Shown: positions 56,960 to 64,000 of the stretch, piece after piece
Numbering within the stretch: the first letter of the stretch is position 1
Layout of the letters: each line of letters opens with the position of its first letter
Origin: Scytonema sp. RU_4_4
GTDB lineage: Bacteria; Cyanobacteriota; Cyanobacteriia; Cyanobacteriales; Nostocaceae
DNA length: 64,000 bases
Direction of reading: 5' to 3'
Assembly: GCA_012031965.1 (NCBI GenBank)
Contig: JAAUSC010000004.1
Coordinates: forward strand, 18,973 to 82,972
Translations under genes and position numbers: made by a program
The notes under the pieces: model-generated
What the model was told of the DNA's origin: nothing
Seen by the model: the letters and a program-made list of their open reading frames with translations, nothing else
The model's database searches: none

Positions 56960-58069
56960 ATGACTCAAACAATTGTTGTCAAAATAGGCACATCTAGCCT
57001 GACTCAACCAGAAACCGGACAACTGGCACTTTCTACAATTGCGACTTTAGCAGAGACCCTTTCACATCTGGCGCGACAGGGTTACAGAGTTGTTTTGGTA
57101 TCCTCTGGCGCTGTAGGGGTGGGTTGTGGGCGGCTAGGTTTAACAGAACGTCCCAAGGCGATCGCCTTAAAACAAGCAGTTGCAGCAGTTGGTCAAGGTA
57201 GGTTGATACGAGTGTACGACGATTTATTTACGACACTGCAACAGCCAATTGCTCAAGTTTTGCTCACCCGCAGCGACTTAGTTCAGCGCAGTCGTTACCT
57301 TAACATCTACAACACATTCAGGGAATTACTCGAACTAGGAGTCATTCCAGTGGTGAATGAAAATGATACAGTCGCAGTGGAGGAACTGAAATTTGGGGAC
57401 AATGACACCCTTTCTGCCCTTGTTGCGAGCTTAGTAGAAGCAGATTGGTTATTTTTGCTCACCGATGTTGATAGACTTTACTCAGCGGATCCCCGTTCTG
57501 TACCTGATGCTCAACCTATAGCTTTAGTGAGCAACATCAAAGAATTAGCAGAATTACAGGTACAAACAGGGACACAAGGTTCCCAATGGGGTACTGGCGG
57601 TATGGTGACCAAAATTTCTGCAGCACGAATTGCTATTGCTGCTGGTGTTCGCACCGTCATTACCGAAGGACGATACCCCCGCAATATAGAAAAAATTTTA
57701 CAGGGCGAAACCATTGGCACTCACTTTGAACCGCAACCAGAACCAACTTCTGCCCGTAAACGTTGGATAGCATATGGTTTGGTTCCTGCAGGAAAACTCT
57801 ATTTGGATGAGGGAGCAGTGCTAGCAATTTCTGGTTCTGGCAAATCCTTGTTAGCTGCTGGTATTACCGCAGTGCAAGGGGACTTTGACACTCAAGAAGC
57901 AGTGCAACTGTGCGATCAAAACGGTCATGAAATTGCCCGAGGACTCGTGAACTACAGTAGTACTGAACTGGAAAAGATTCGCGGACGCCGTTCCAGTGAA
58001 ATTCTCAATATTTTAGGTTATGTTGGTGCGGAAACCGTGGTTCACCGGGATAATTTAGTTTTGACGTAG
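56960..58069 (+). CDS. proB: Glutamate 5-kinase
   Basis: 369 residues, first enzyme of proline synthesis, phosphorylating glutamate with ATP. The amino-acid kinase domain (1-260) has [47 protein letters not shown] and [13 protein letters not shown], then [20 protein letters not shown]. The PUA domain (about 280-360) begins [18 protein letters not shown]. Conserved residues appear intact and the length is standard. ATG 56960; nearby ATGACTAATGACTC units are a local repeat, so a start a few codons away is possible. Confidence 0.95.
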   Translation: MTQTIVVKIGTSSLTQPETGQLALSTIATLAETLSHLARQGYRVVLVSSGAVGVGCGRLGLTERPKAIALKQAVAAVGQGRLIRVYDDLFTTLQQPIAQVLLTRSDLVQRSRYLNIYNTFRELLELGVIPVVNENDTVAVEELKFGDNDTLSALVASLVEADWLFLLTDVDRLYSADPRSVPDAQPIALVSNIKELAELQVQTGTQGSQWGTGGMVTKISAARIAIAAGVRTVITEGRYPRNIEKILQGETIGTHFEPQPEPTSARKRWIAYGLVPAGKLYLDEGAVLAISGSGKSLLAAGITAVQGDFDTQEAVQLCDQNGHEIARGLVNYSSTELEKIRGRRSSEILNILGYVGAETVVHRDNLVLT

Positions 58070-58113
58070 GAATTGTAGATGATTCCTAGGCTAGAAAGCG
58101 ACGTGAGATGAGC

Positions 58114-59088
58114 TTAAAATAACCCCAAAACATCCTCAGCCAACGCCACCGCCCCCCATAGCGGTGCATCATCCTCCAGCGCCGCCGGAACAATCTCAAA
58201 ATTCACCTCAGGTAAAGCCGTCTCCCGCGCCACCCTTTGCAACACTTCCCAAAAATTCTCACCCGCCTTCGTGACACCACCACCCAACACAAACCGCTGT
58301 GGATTCATCAAATTTGCCACATTCCCAATACCTACACCCAACGCCCAACTAGCCCTGTACAAAATTTCCTTAGCTAAATTATCCCCAGCAGCCGCAGCCT
58401 CACTCACCACTCGCCCTGTAATCAACTCCAAATTATCTCCCACCAACTCTGTGAGTATTTCTCCTCCTTGGCGTCCTAGCCTTCTTGGCGGTTCGTTTCT
58501 CAAAACTTCCCTCACATCCTGCGCCATATAAGGTCCTGACGCCAACCTCTCCACACATCCCCGCTTTCCGCATAAACACACAGGTCCAGAAGGATCGACA
58601 ACCATGTGTCCAATTTCACCAGCCATACCCTCAGCACCTCGCCACGGCTTACCGTTCAGTATCCAACCACCACCCACACCAGTGCTGACAGTCATATAAA
58701 ACAGGCTATCGTAACCTTGCCCTGCACCAAAGCGATACTCACCCAAAGCAGCAACATTAGCATCATTATCTACATAAGTAGGAACGCCAAACTCTTCCTC
58801 TAACAACTCCCGCAAGGGAACATTATCCCATCCCAGAACATGATGGGACAATCTGACTTTCCCTGTTGTTGCGTCCACTGGTCCTCCAAAGCTAACACCA
58901 ATAGCCTCTGGTTTCGCTCCCTTGAGTAAAGAGTTGATAAGAGAACGCATAATTTCCAAATCAGTGTCAGCATTTGCATTTGTCGGTGAAAGCCGACGTT
59001 CATATCCCAGCCATTTCTGAGAACCCGTATTTACCGTTGCTGCTGCTAGCTTAGTTCCACCAAAATCAAGCGCCAATATGAGTGTCAC
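58114..59088 (-). CDS. ROK family sugar kinase (glucokinase-like)
   Basis: 324 residues. ATP loop ALDFGGTKLAAATVN at the N-terminus, the sugar site GVSFGGPVDATTGKVRL and HHVLGWDNVPLRELL, the catalytic Asp in VDNDANVAALGEYRFGAG, GGGWILNG, and the zinc-binding ROK motif CLCGKRGCVE (CxCGxxGCxE). It most likely phosphorylates glucose or a related hexose, funnelling imported or glycogen-derived sugar into metabolism. Convergent with proB, 44 bp apart. Confidence 0.9.
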   Translation of the reverse strand: MTLILALDFGGTKLAAATVNTGSQKWLGYERRLSPTNANADTDLEIMRSLINSLLKGAKPEAIGVSFGGPVDATTGKVRLSHHVLGWDNVPLRELLEEEFGVPTYVDNDANVAALGEYRFGAGQGYDSLFYMTVSTGVGGGWILNGKPWRGAEGMAGEIGHMVVDPSGPVCLCGKRGCVERLASGPYMAQDVREVLRNEPPRRLGRQGGEILTELVGDNLELITGRVVSEAAAAGDNLAKEILYRASWALGVGIGNVANLMNPQRFVLGGGVTKAGENFWEVLQRVARETALPEVNFEIVPAALEDDAPLWGAVALAEDVLGLF

Positions 59089-59717
59089 AGTTTTTACGCC
59101 TGCCTACTTAACTGGTATTTTTTAGCTTAGGACAATAGCGATGCTAATAAAAATTAGCAAATACTTGCTTTTGTTATTGACTTCAGATAGAGTCATAATA
59201 AACGCCTCACTTCAACGTTGATAGGTTTTCACAGGCTCAGATAAGGTAAATAAATGTTTAGGATAGCCTGAGCCAGAATATCTCATGAGAATGACCAATA
59301 TCTGCCTAAAAGCAGTTCCGTTCCAGTAATAGTCAAGTTATTCTTAGGGAGATTGCTATGTCAGCGCTAAGTAAAAGTACTTTTTATAAGTTGAACTTTA
59401 ACCTTAAAAAGGTGACATTCGCAATAAATAGTTGCTAATATTTAGTATTAAGCAGACCAGTCAATCAGCAGGGTATTAAATCGAGTACCCAGGTTTGCAC
59501 CTGCTTAATTCTTTTGCGACAATTCATTCTATTTTATTTTTTCATTTTAAATGAGAAAAATTTGCAATATATCTCAAGTGAGAGATTTGGGAAAACTATT
59601 GAGACTCCAAGAACTTAAAAAAATTGTCCAAAAAAAGCAGTTTTTAGCTCTCAGTGAGATTATCTCTGTTTGTAATCCTTTGTTTGTAAAAGATATCAAT
59701 AAATGCAGTAAAGTTAG
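59089..59717. other. Long intergenic region, possible micro-ORF
   Basis: AT-rich. A 26-codon frame at 59358-59438 (MSALSKSTFYK...) has a good AGGGAG ribosome site, but nothing else supports it. A 68-codon frame at 59551-59757 overlaps the next gene and is not convincing. Otherwise a promoter region. Confidence 0.4.
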
Positions 59718-60734
59718 ATGGATACTTTCTTTTGTTCAGACCATTCACGACAAGTAGGAGAAGATATTATTGGTAGTGCCTCCACTCACCAAACTTATAT
59801 ATTAGTGGAGTGTCCTCCACCTTGGACATCGGAAGCTTTTCAATCCAGATGGGTTCCTGAAAATTTGCAGATTTTAATTAAGGAGGTAAAACGAAATAAG
59901 CTGCCCATAACATTTCTATTAATTGCTAATAATTTATCTCATAAAGTAGACCAGACAACTCTATTGATTTATCAAAGAAAAAAGGGTTTAAGTAATGGGT
60001 ATCATAAGCAAGAATTTCAGTTGATAAATATTGAGCAAGTCGCTGCTGTTGTCAGAAAATGGTTACGAGGTGATTTTTCTGATTATGATGCTGATTTTCA
60101 AACAAGTACAACAAGAGATATTCTTATCTGTACTCATGGTAGTCATGATAAATGTTGTGCTAGGTACGGCAATCCTTTCTACTTCTATGCAACATCAATT
60201 ATTTCTAATTTGGAATTAGATAATGTTCGTGTTTGGAAATCTAGTCATTTTGGTGGACATCGATTTGCACCAACTGCGCTAGATTTTCCAGATGGAAGAT
60301 ACTATGGGGGTTTGGAGCAAGAATCGTTTCAGTCAATTTTAACTCGTAGTGGTGATATAACATTCTTGAAAAAAGTCTATAGAGGTTGGGGAATTTTACC
60401 ACACTCACTTCAGGTTTTAGAGAGAGAACTTATCCTTCGTCATGGATGGGATTGGTTTAACTACAAAGTAGCAGGCGAAATCATTAAGCAGAATCTAGAT
60501 AAAAATATCATTCTTGCTGAGCTAAATGTTGAAAAACCGGATGGTTCTCTATACTGTTATCAAGCAAAGCTAATCAAAGACGAAACAAGAACTCTAAAAC
60601 TGAAAAGTTCTTGCAATGCTACGCAAGAATCCGTGTATACGAAATATGCTGTCGATAGTTTCTGGCTTGCATCTAATAAGCCAGCAGCTTCTAGTCAAGA
60701 AAATGAAACTTTGTTGGGTGTTAAGTACATCTGA
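59718..60734 (+). CDS. Sucrase/ferredoxin-like family protein
   Basis: 338 residues, thioredoxin-like [2Fe-2S] ferredoxin fold of the Suc_Fer-like family. Diagnostic segments: ILICTHGSHDKCCARYGNPFY with the cysteine cluster around residue 140, then VWKSSHFGGHRFAPTALDFPDGRYYG, a histidine-bearing conserved patch. A C-terminal extension of about 100 residues (ELNVEKPDGSLYCYQAKLI) follows. Despite the name, no sucrose activity is established for bacterial members; a redox or iron-sulfur role is inferred. ATG 59718. Confidence 0.82.
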   Translation: MDTFFCSDHSRQVGEDIIGSASTHQTYILVECPPPWTSEAFQSRWVPENLQILIKEVKRNKLPITFLLIANNLSHKVDQTTLLIYQRKKGLSNGYHKQEFQLINIEQVAAVVRKWLRGDFSDYDADFQTSTTRDILICTHGSHDKCCARYGNPFYFYATSIISNLELDNVRVWKSSHFGGHRFAPTALDFPDGRYYGGLEQESFQSILTRSGDITFLKKVYRGWGILPHSLQVLERELILRHGWDWFNYKVAGEIIKQNLDKNIILAELNVEKPDGSLYCYQAKLIKDETRTLKLKSSCNATQESVYTKYAVDSFWLASNKPAASSQENETLLGVKYI

Positions 60735-61340
60735 GCAAGAAAGAATATAGGCGTCAGTCACCAGGAATCAGAATGAAGGACAGTGTGATTGGTGAACCCG
60801 TGCTTCCTAAGGGTGGATGAATTTTAGGTACTCACCACCGCTACATTTTTCCCGGACAAAGCACAGGACTTCCTTTATCCCTGAGGAGCGGTTCCAAGGT
60901 TACTCTTGGAGGCGGTCATTGGGCCCCAAAGAATGACAATTCTGGACAAAAACTAGTTAATTGGTGGGGTCGCATTTGGGATAAGGAAAAAGGTCAAGCC
61001 TTATTACCACGCGTACTCGATTGGGAAAACAGATCAACCAAACATAGACGCTTCTGCGGCTTCCCGCTTTCTTAGGCTTGACCTTTTTCCCAGTCGTACC
61101 CCCGTAGCGGAATGACAAAGGAAGTCCTGTGCTTTGTCTAGGAGTTCCCCCACCCCTACTCATTGCATTCTGAATTCTGTCAGCGCAAAGCGCCCCCGCA
61201 AGGGGTACACGCAGCGGGAGTGCAGGACATATTCTGACGAATGATTCTCCTTCAATACCAATCCTATAATTCCATACCCGAAGTAGAAATATTCTCAATT
61301 CCATTGTTATTCTACCTCTAGGCATTGAGGAGATTGAGTG
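60735..61340. other. Intergenic region before the HyuA-type gene
   Basis: Mostly the nested repeat element above plus GC-rich dispersed repeats at 61180-61225. GAGGAGATT just before 61341 is the ribosome site for the next gene. Confidence 0.55.
60855..61138. repeat. Nested inverted repeat element (284 bp)
   Basis: Outer perfect 22-bp inverted repeats (60855-60876, GACAAAGCACAGGACTTCCT..., and 61117-61138) enclose an inner perfect 16-bp pair, GGAAAAAGGTCAAGCC (60985-61000) and GGCTTGACCTTTTTCC (61075-61090). No convincing coding frame. The structure suggests a MITE-like insertion or a long hairpin RNA. Confidence 0.7.
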
Positions 61341-63476
61341 ATGCTAAAAATTTTTGCTGACCGGGGTGGTACATTCACAGATATTATTGCTGTTACAAAT
61401 AATCAGGCAATTATAGACAGACTATTAGAACACCAAGAACGTTTTTTAATTGTCCCTCTTCCTAACAAACAATGGGTCATTGTCTACAAATTACTTTCAG
61501 AAAATCCTGAACAGTATCAAGATGCTGTCATCCAAGGTATTCGGGATATCATGGGTCTTTCAAGCAATCAACCCATTTCAACTGAAGCAATAGAAGTCGT
61601 AAAAATGGGGACAACAGTTGCAACAAATGCACTGTTAGAAAGGAATGGAGACCGAGTTGTACTTGTTATTACTAAAGGATTTAAAGATGCCCTACGAATT
61701 GGCTACCAAAACCGTCCTAACATTTTTGCCCGTCATATCATTCTACCAACCATGCTTTATGAACAGGTGATTGAAGTTTCGGAACGTTATGATGCTAATG
61801 GTCAGGAATTAATCCCTATCAATATTGAACAAGTCAAAAACGATTTACAAGCAGCTTACAACACAGGAATTCGTAGTTGTGCGATTGTTTTTATGCACAG
61901 CTATCGCTATCCCCACCACGAACAACAAGTCGCCCAACTCGCTTTAACAATTGGATTTACGCAAATATCAGTATCTCATCAAGTCAGTCCTTTAATGAAA
62001 TTAGTCAGTCGAGGGGATACAACAGTCGTAGATGCTTATTTAACTCCGATTCTTCGTCGCTATGTTAACCAAGTAGCCAGTCAGCTACCCGGAGTCAGAT
62101 TAATGTTCATGAAATCTGACGGGGGTTTAGTCGCAGCCGAACAATTTCAAGGAAAAGATAGCATTTTGAGTGGTCCTGCTGGGGGTATTGTCGGCGCAGT
62201 ACAAACTAGCAAAAGAGCAGGTTTCGAGTTAGTTATTACCTTTGATATGGGAGGGACAAGTACAGATGTCGCCCACTTTAAAGGAGAGTATGAAAGACAA
62301 TTAGATTCAGAGATTGCTGGGGCGCGGATGCGAGTTCCCGTATTAGCAATTAATACCATTGCTGCTGGAGGCGGTTCAATTCTATTTTTTGATGGCTCTA
62401 GTTATCGTGTTGGACCTGCTTCTGCTGGGTCAAATCCTGGACCGGCTTGCTATCGTCGTGGCGGACCTTTGACGGTGACTGATGCTAATGTCATGTTAGG
62501 CAAAATTCATCCCCAATATTTTCCTTTTGTCTTTGGATTAGATGGCAATTTACCTTTAGATAAAGACATTGTGATTCAGAAATTTACACAATTAGCCCAA
62601 GAGATTGAAGCAGTCACAAGAAATAGTCGTACTCCTGAACAAGTCGCAGCTGGATTTATTGCGATCGCTGTGGAGAATATGGCAAACGCGATAAAAAAAA
62701 TCAGTCTGCAACGGGGGTATGATGTCACCCAATATGTCCTTTGTTGTTTTGGAGGAGCAGGAGGGCAAGTTGCTTGTTTAATTGCTGATACTTTGGGGAT
62801 GAAAAAGATATTTCTTCACCCTTATGCTGGAGTTCTCTCTGCTTATGGAATGGGATTAGCTGATATCCGGGCGACAAGAGTTGGAGCAGTAGAAGCGCCT
62901 CTGACTCAAACATTAATTCCCCAATTACATCAGTTAATGAAGTTTTTAGAAACCCAAGCGAGAAATGAATTAAATACACCCGTCCCCCATTTTTCCCTTG
63001 CTGACGTGAAGATTCCCGATAAAGTTGATGGGGTTTTGGAAATCGTCCGAAAAGTTAATTTAAAATATGAGGGAACTAACTCTACCTTGACTGTTGATTT
63101 CGCCGATGCTGTGTCAGCAATGCAACAAGAATTTGAGGCTGAACATAAATCTCGTTATGGTTTCATTCAGTTAGAAAAAACCTTAATTGTTGAATCTGTC
63201 TCAGTGGAAGTTATTCAGAAAATGGATACTCCCGATGAATCTTTAATGACTCGGAAGCGTCCTATAGATGAATCTCCCATTTCTGTTGAAAGAGTACGGA
63301 TGTTTACTGCTAATCAGTGGTATGATATCCCCGTTTATCGACGGGAAAATTTACAACCGGAAGATAGTATTCATGGACCTGCAATTATTGTAGAAAAAAT
63401 TAGCACGATTATTGTTGAACCTGACTGGGAAGCAAGATTAAATGAATGTAATCATTTAATCTTGCAACGTATTTAA
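61341..63476 (+). CDS. Hydantoinase/5-oxoprolinase family protein (HyuA-type subunit)
   Basis: 711 residues. The N-terminal Hydant_A_N region starts IFADRGGTFTDIIAV; the ATPase core has VVKMGTTVATNALLERNGDRV, TFDMGGTSTDVAHF and IAAGGGSILFFDG, and GPASAGSNPGPACYRRGGPLTVTDANVMLG. The C-terminal part matches the usual end of HyuA. Such enzymes use ATP to open 5-oxoproline or hydantoin rings and need a HyuB partner, often fused in cyanobacterial oxoprolinases of about 1200 residues. No HyuB sequence follows within the window. GAGGAGA lies seven bases before ATG 61341. Confidence 0.85.
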   Translation: MLKIFADRGGTFTDIIAVTNNQAIIDRLLEHQERFLIVPLPNKQWVIVYKLLSENPEQYQDAVIQGIRDIMGLSSNQPISTEAIEVVKMGTTVATNALLERNGDRVVLVITKGFKDALRIGYQNRPNIFARHIILPTMLYEQVIEVSERYDANGQELIPINIEQVKNDLQAAYNTGIRSCAIVFMHSYRYPHHEQQVAQLALTIGFTQISVSHQVSPLMKLVSRGDTTVVDAYLTPILRRYVNQVASQLPGVRLMFMKSDGGLVAAEQFQGKDSILSGPAGGIVGAVQTSKRAGFELVITFDMGGTSTDVAHFKGEYERQLDSEIAGARMRVPVLAINTIAAGGGSILFFDGSSYRVGPASAGSNPGPACYRRGGPLTVTDANVMLGKIHPQYFPFVFGLDGNLPLDKDIVIQKFTQLAQEIEAVTRNSRTPEQVAAGFIAIAVENMANAIKKISLQRGYDVTQYVLCCFGGAGGQVACLIADTLGMKKIFLHPYAGVLSAYGMGLADIRATRVGAVEAPLTQTLIPQLHQLMKFLETQARNELNTPVPHFSLADVKIPDKVDGVLEIVRKVNLKYEGTNSTLTVDFADAVSAMQQEFEAEHKSRYGFIQLEKTLIVESVSVEVIQKMDTPDESLMTRKRPIDESPISVERVRMFTANQWYDIPVYRRENLQPEDSIHGPAIIVEKISTIIVEPDWEARLNECNHLILQRI

Positions 63477-63906
63477 AAATGTCTGACAACTGACAATACG
63501 GTTCGGTTAAGGGTAGTTCGCGTTTTTAGAAACCCGGTTTCTATCCGAGTACTTATCCGAACCCTCTTGTGACAAATGATATCCAATCCGTTGGCATCAG
63601 AATTAGGACTTACGCACTATCTGCCAGAAACCCGGTTTTTTCGTTCGTATTTGGTTGCGAAACAGACGATTTTTGGTAGAAACCGGGTTTCTTTGCGTAA
63701 GTCCTGAGAATTATATTTTTTCAACGCAAAGTACGCAGAGGATAGCGCAGAGGTACGCAAAGTTTTTCTCTTGAAAAGATCATATAATTCGGAAGCAACT
63801 GGAGAGGATATGATACCGTTTCTTTATGAAAAACAGTATTATGCTCATCTACTTAATGGTGCAAGTACCCTTTATTAATTCAGAATTCAGAATTCAGTCA
63901 TAATAT
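63477..63906. other. Intergenic region with several GAAACCCGG repeats
   Basis: Holds the element at 63605-63705, a further AGAAACCCGGTTTCT palindrome (63529-63543), and an ACGCAAAGTACGCAGAGG block (63725-63765). No gene recognised. Confidence 0.55.
63605..63705. repeat. MITE-like element with AGGACTTACGCA ends
   Basis: Perfect 12-bp inverted ends AGGACTTACGCA (63605-63616) and TGCGTAAGTCCT (63694-63705) enclose an AGAAACCCGGT...GAAACCGGGTTTC pair. This end sequence is common in filamentous cyanobacterial genomes. Confidence 0.75.
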
Positions 63907-64000
63907 TTATTTTTTCAAAAAGCGCTGACGCAGACGAGATACAAAAAATATTGATTTCTGGTAACTTCATCCATGTAGCAATGACAGCAAAAACGCCGAT
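63907..64000 (-). CDS. Possible C-terminal end of a truncated gene (edge of window)
   Basis: Reading leftwards from the edge, one frame gives IGVFAVIATWMKLPEI, a plausible membrane-helix end. A frame one base off continues SRLRQRFLKK to a TAA at 63907, a natural basic C-terminus. Joining them requires removing one base in the run of six at 63943-63948. This is only suggestive, since the rest of the gene is outside the window. Confidence 0.3.

Noticed and set aside
59551..59757. 68-codon frame before the sucrase/ferredoxin-like gene
   Set aside because: Overlaps the next gene by 40 bp in another frame, lacks a ribosome site and has no recognisable pattern.

Overview
The window looks like the chromosome of a filamentous, probably heterocyst-forming cyanobacterium (Nostocales, Scytonema/Tolypothrix/Brasilonema-like). 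The evidence is frequent HIP1 octamers (GCGATCGC), long intergenic regions rich in short dispersed palindromes and heptamer repeats (AGTTATC), and cyanobacteria-typical genes: a Raf1 Rubisco assembly factor, a pteridine glucosyltransferase, a plastoquinone-pathway UbiA, an SLH/OprB porin, a pix/tax chemosensory operon and RuvX next to a DUF3727 protein. The genus assignment is inference.

Layout. 1-3.5 kb: the 5' end of raf1, a REC-GAF response regulator, and a decayed IS element (about 990 bp, about 49-bp inverted ends, transposase with its middle missing) joined to a trypsin-like protease remnant. 3.5-13.6 kb: ilvB, an MFS transporter, an alpha/beta-hydrolase-like protein, a chelatase-like protein with a natural seven-histidine tail preceded by a perfect palindrome, an FMN reductase, a frameshifted ftsH and an M23 peptidase. 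14-28 kb: mostly housekeeping genes (ubiA, ppx, an RRM protein, a PII-like protein, an EamA transporter, a PG-binding/HEAT protein, a Uma2 nuclease, a pteridine glucosyltransferase, an LD-carboxypeptidase). They end in a local duplication that carries a broken vapB antitoxin and gives an unknown 593-residue protein its start region.

28.4-39.2 kb: a six-gene minus-strand operon with the same order as Synechocystis pixGHIJ1J2L (PatA-type regulator, CheY, CheW, two receptors, CheA hybrid). Both receptors carry Cache-like sensor regions, and I see no obvious bilin-binding GAF. 39.7-46.3 kb: a frameshifted B12-binding radical SAM gene, an epimerase, hemE, a membrane protein and an SLH/OprB porin. 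46.9-52.4 kb: a sugar ABC importer (permease, double ATPase, lipoprotein binding protein) divergent from a LacI-type regulator that has two palindromic operators in front of it. This resembles the Nostoc fructose system frtRABC, and a porin gene lies beside it. 52.4-64 kb: a GNAT protein, ruvX, a DUF3727 protein, a YqeG phosphatase, proB, a ROK sugar kinase, a sucrase/ferredoxin-like protein, a HyuA-type hydantoinase/oxoprolinase and a partial gene at the edge.

Two otherwise intact genes (ftsH and the radical SAM gene) each lack one base in a homopolymer, and a possible third case lies at the right edge. This pattern fits sequencing error at least as well as real inactivation. I found no CRISPR array, tRNA or rRNA. 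No clearly unprecedented system is visible. The best leads are the His-tailed chelatase locus, the duplication that created a chimeric gene start, and the decayed IS with palindrome-bearing ends.
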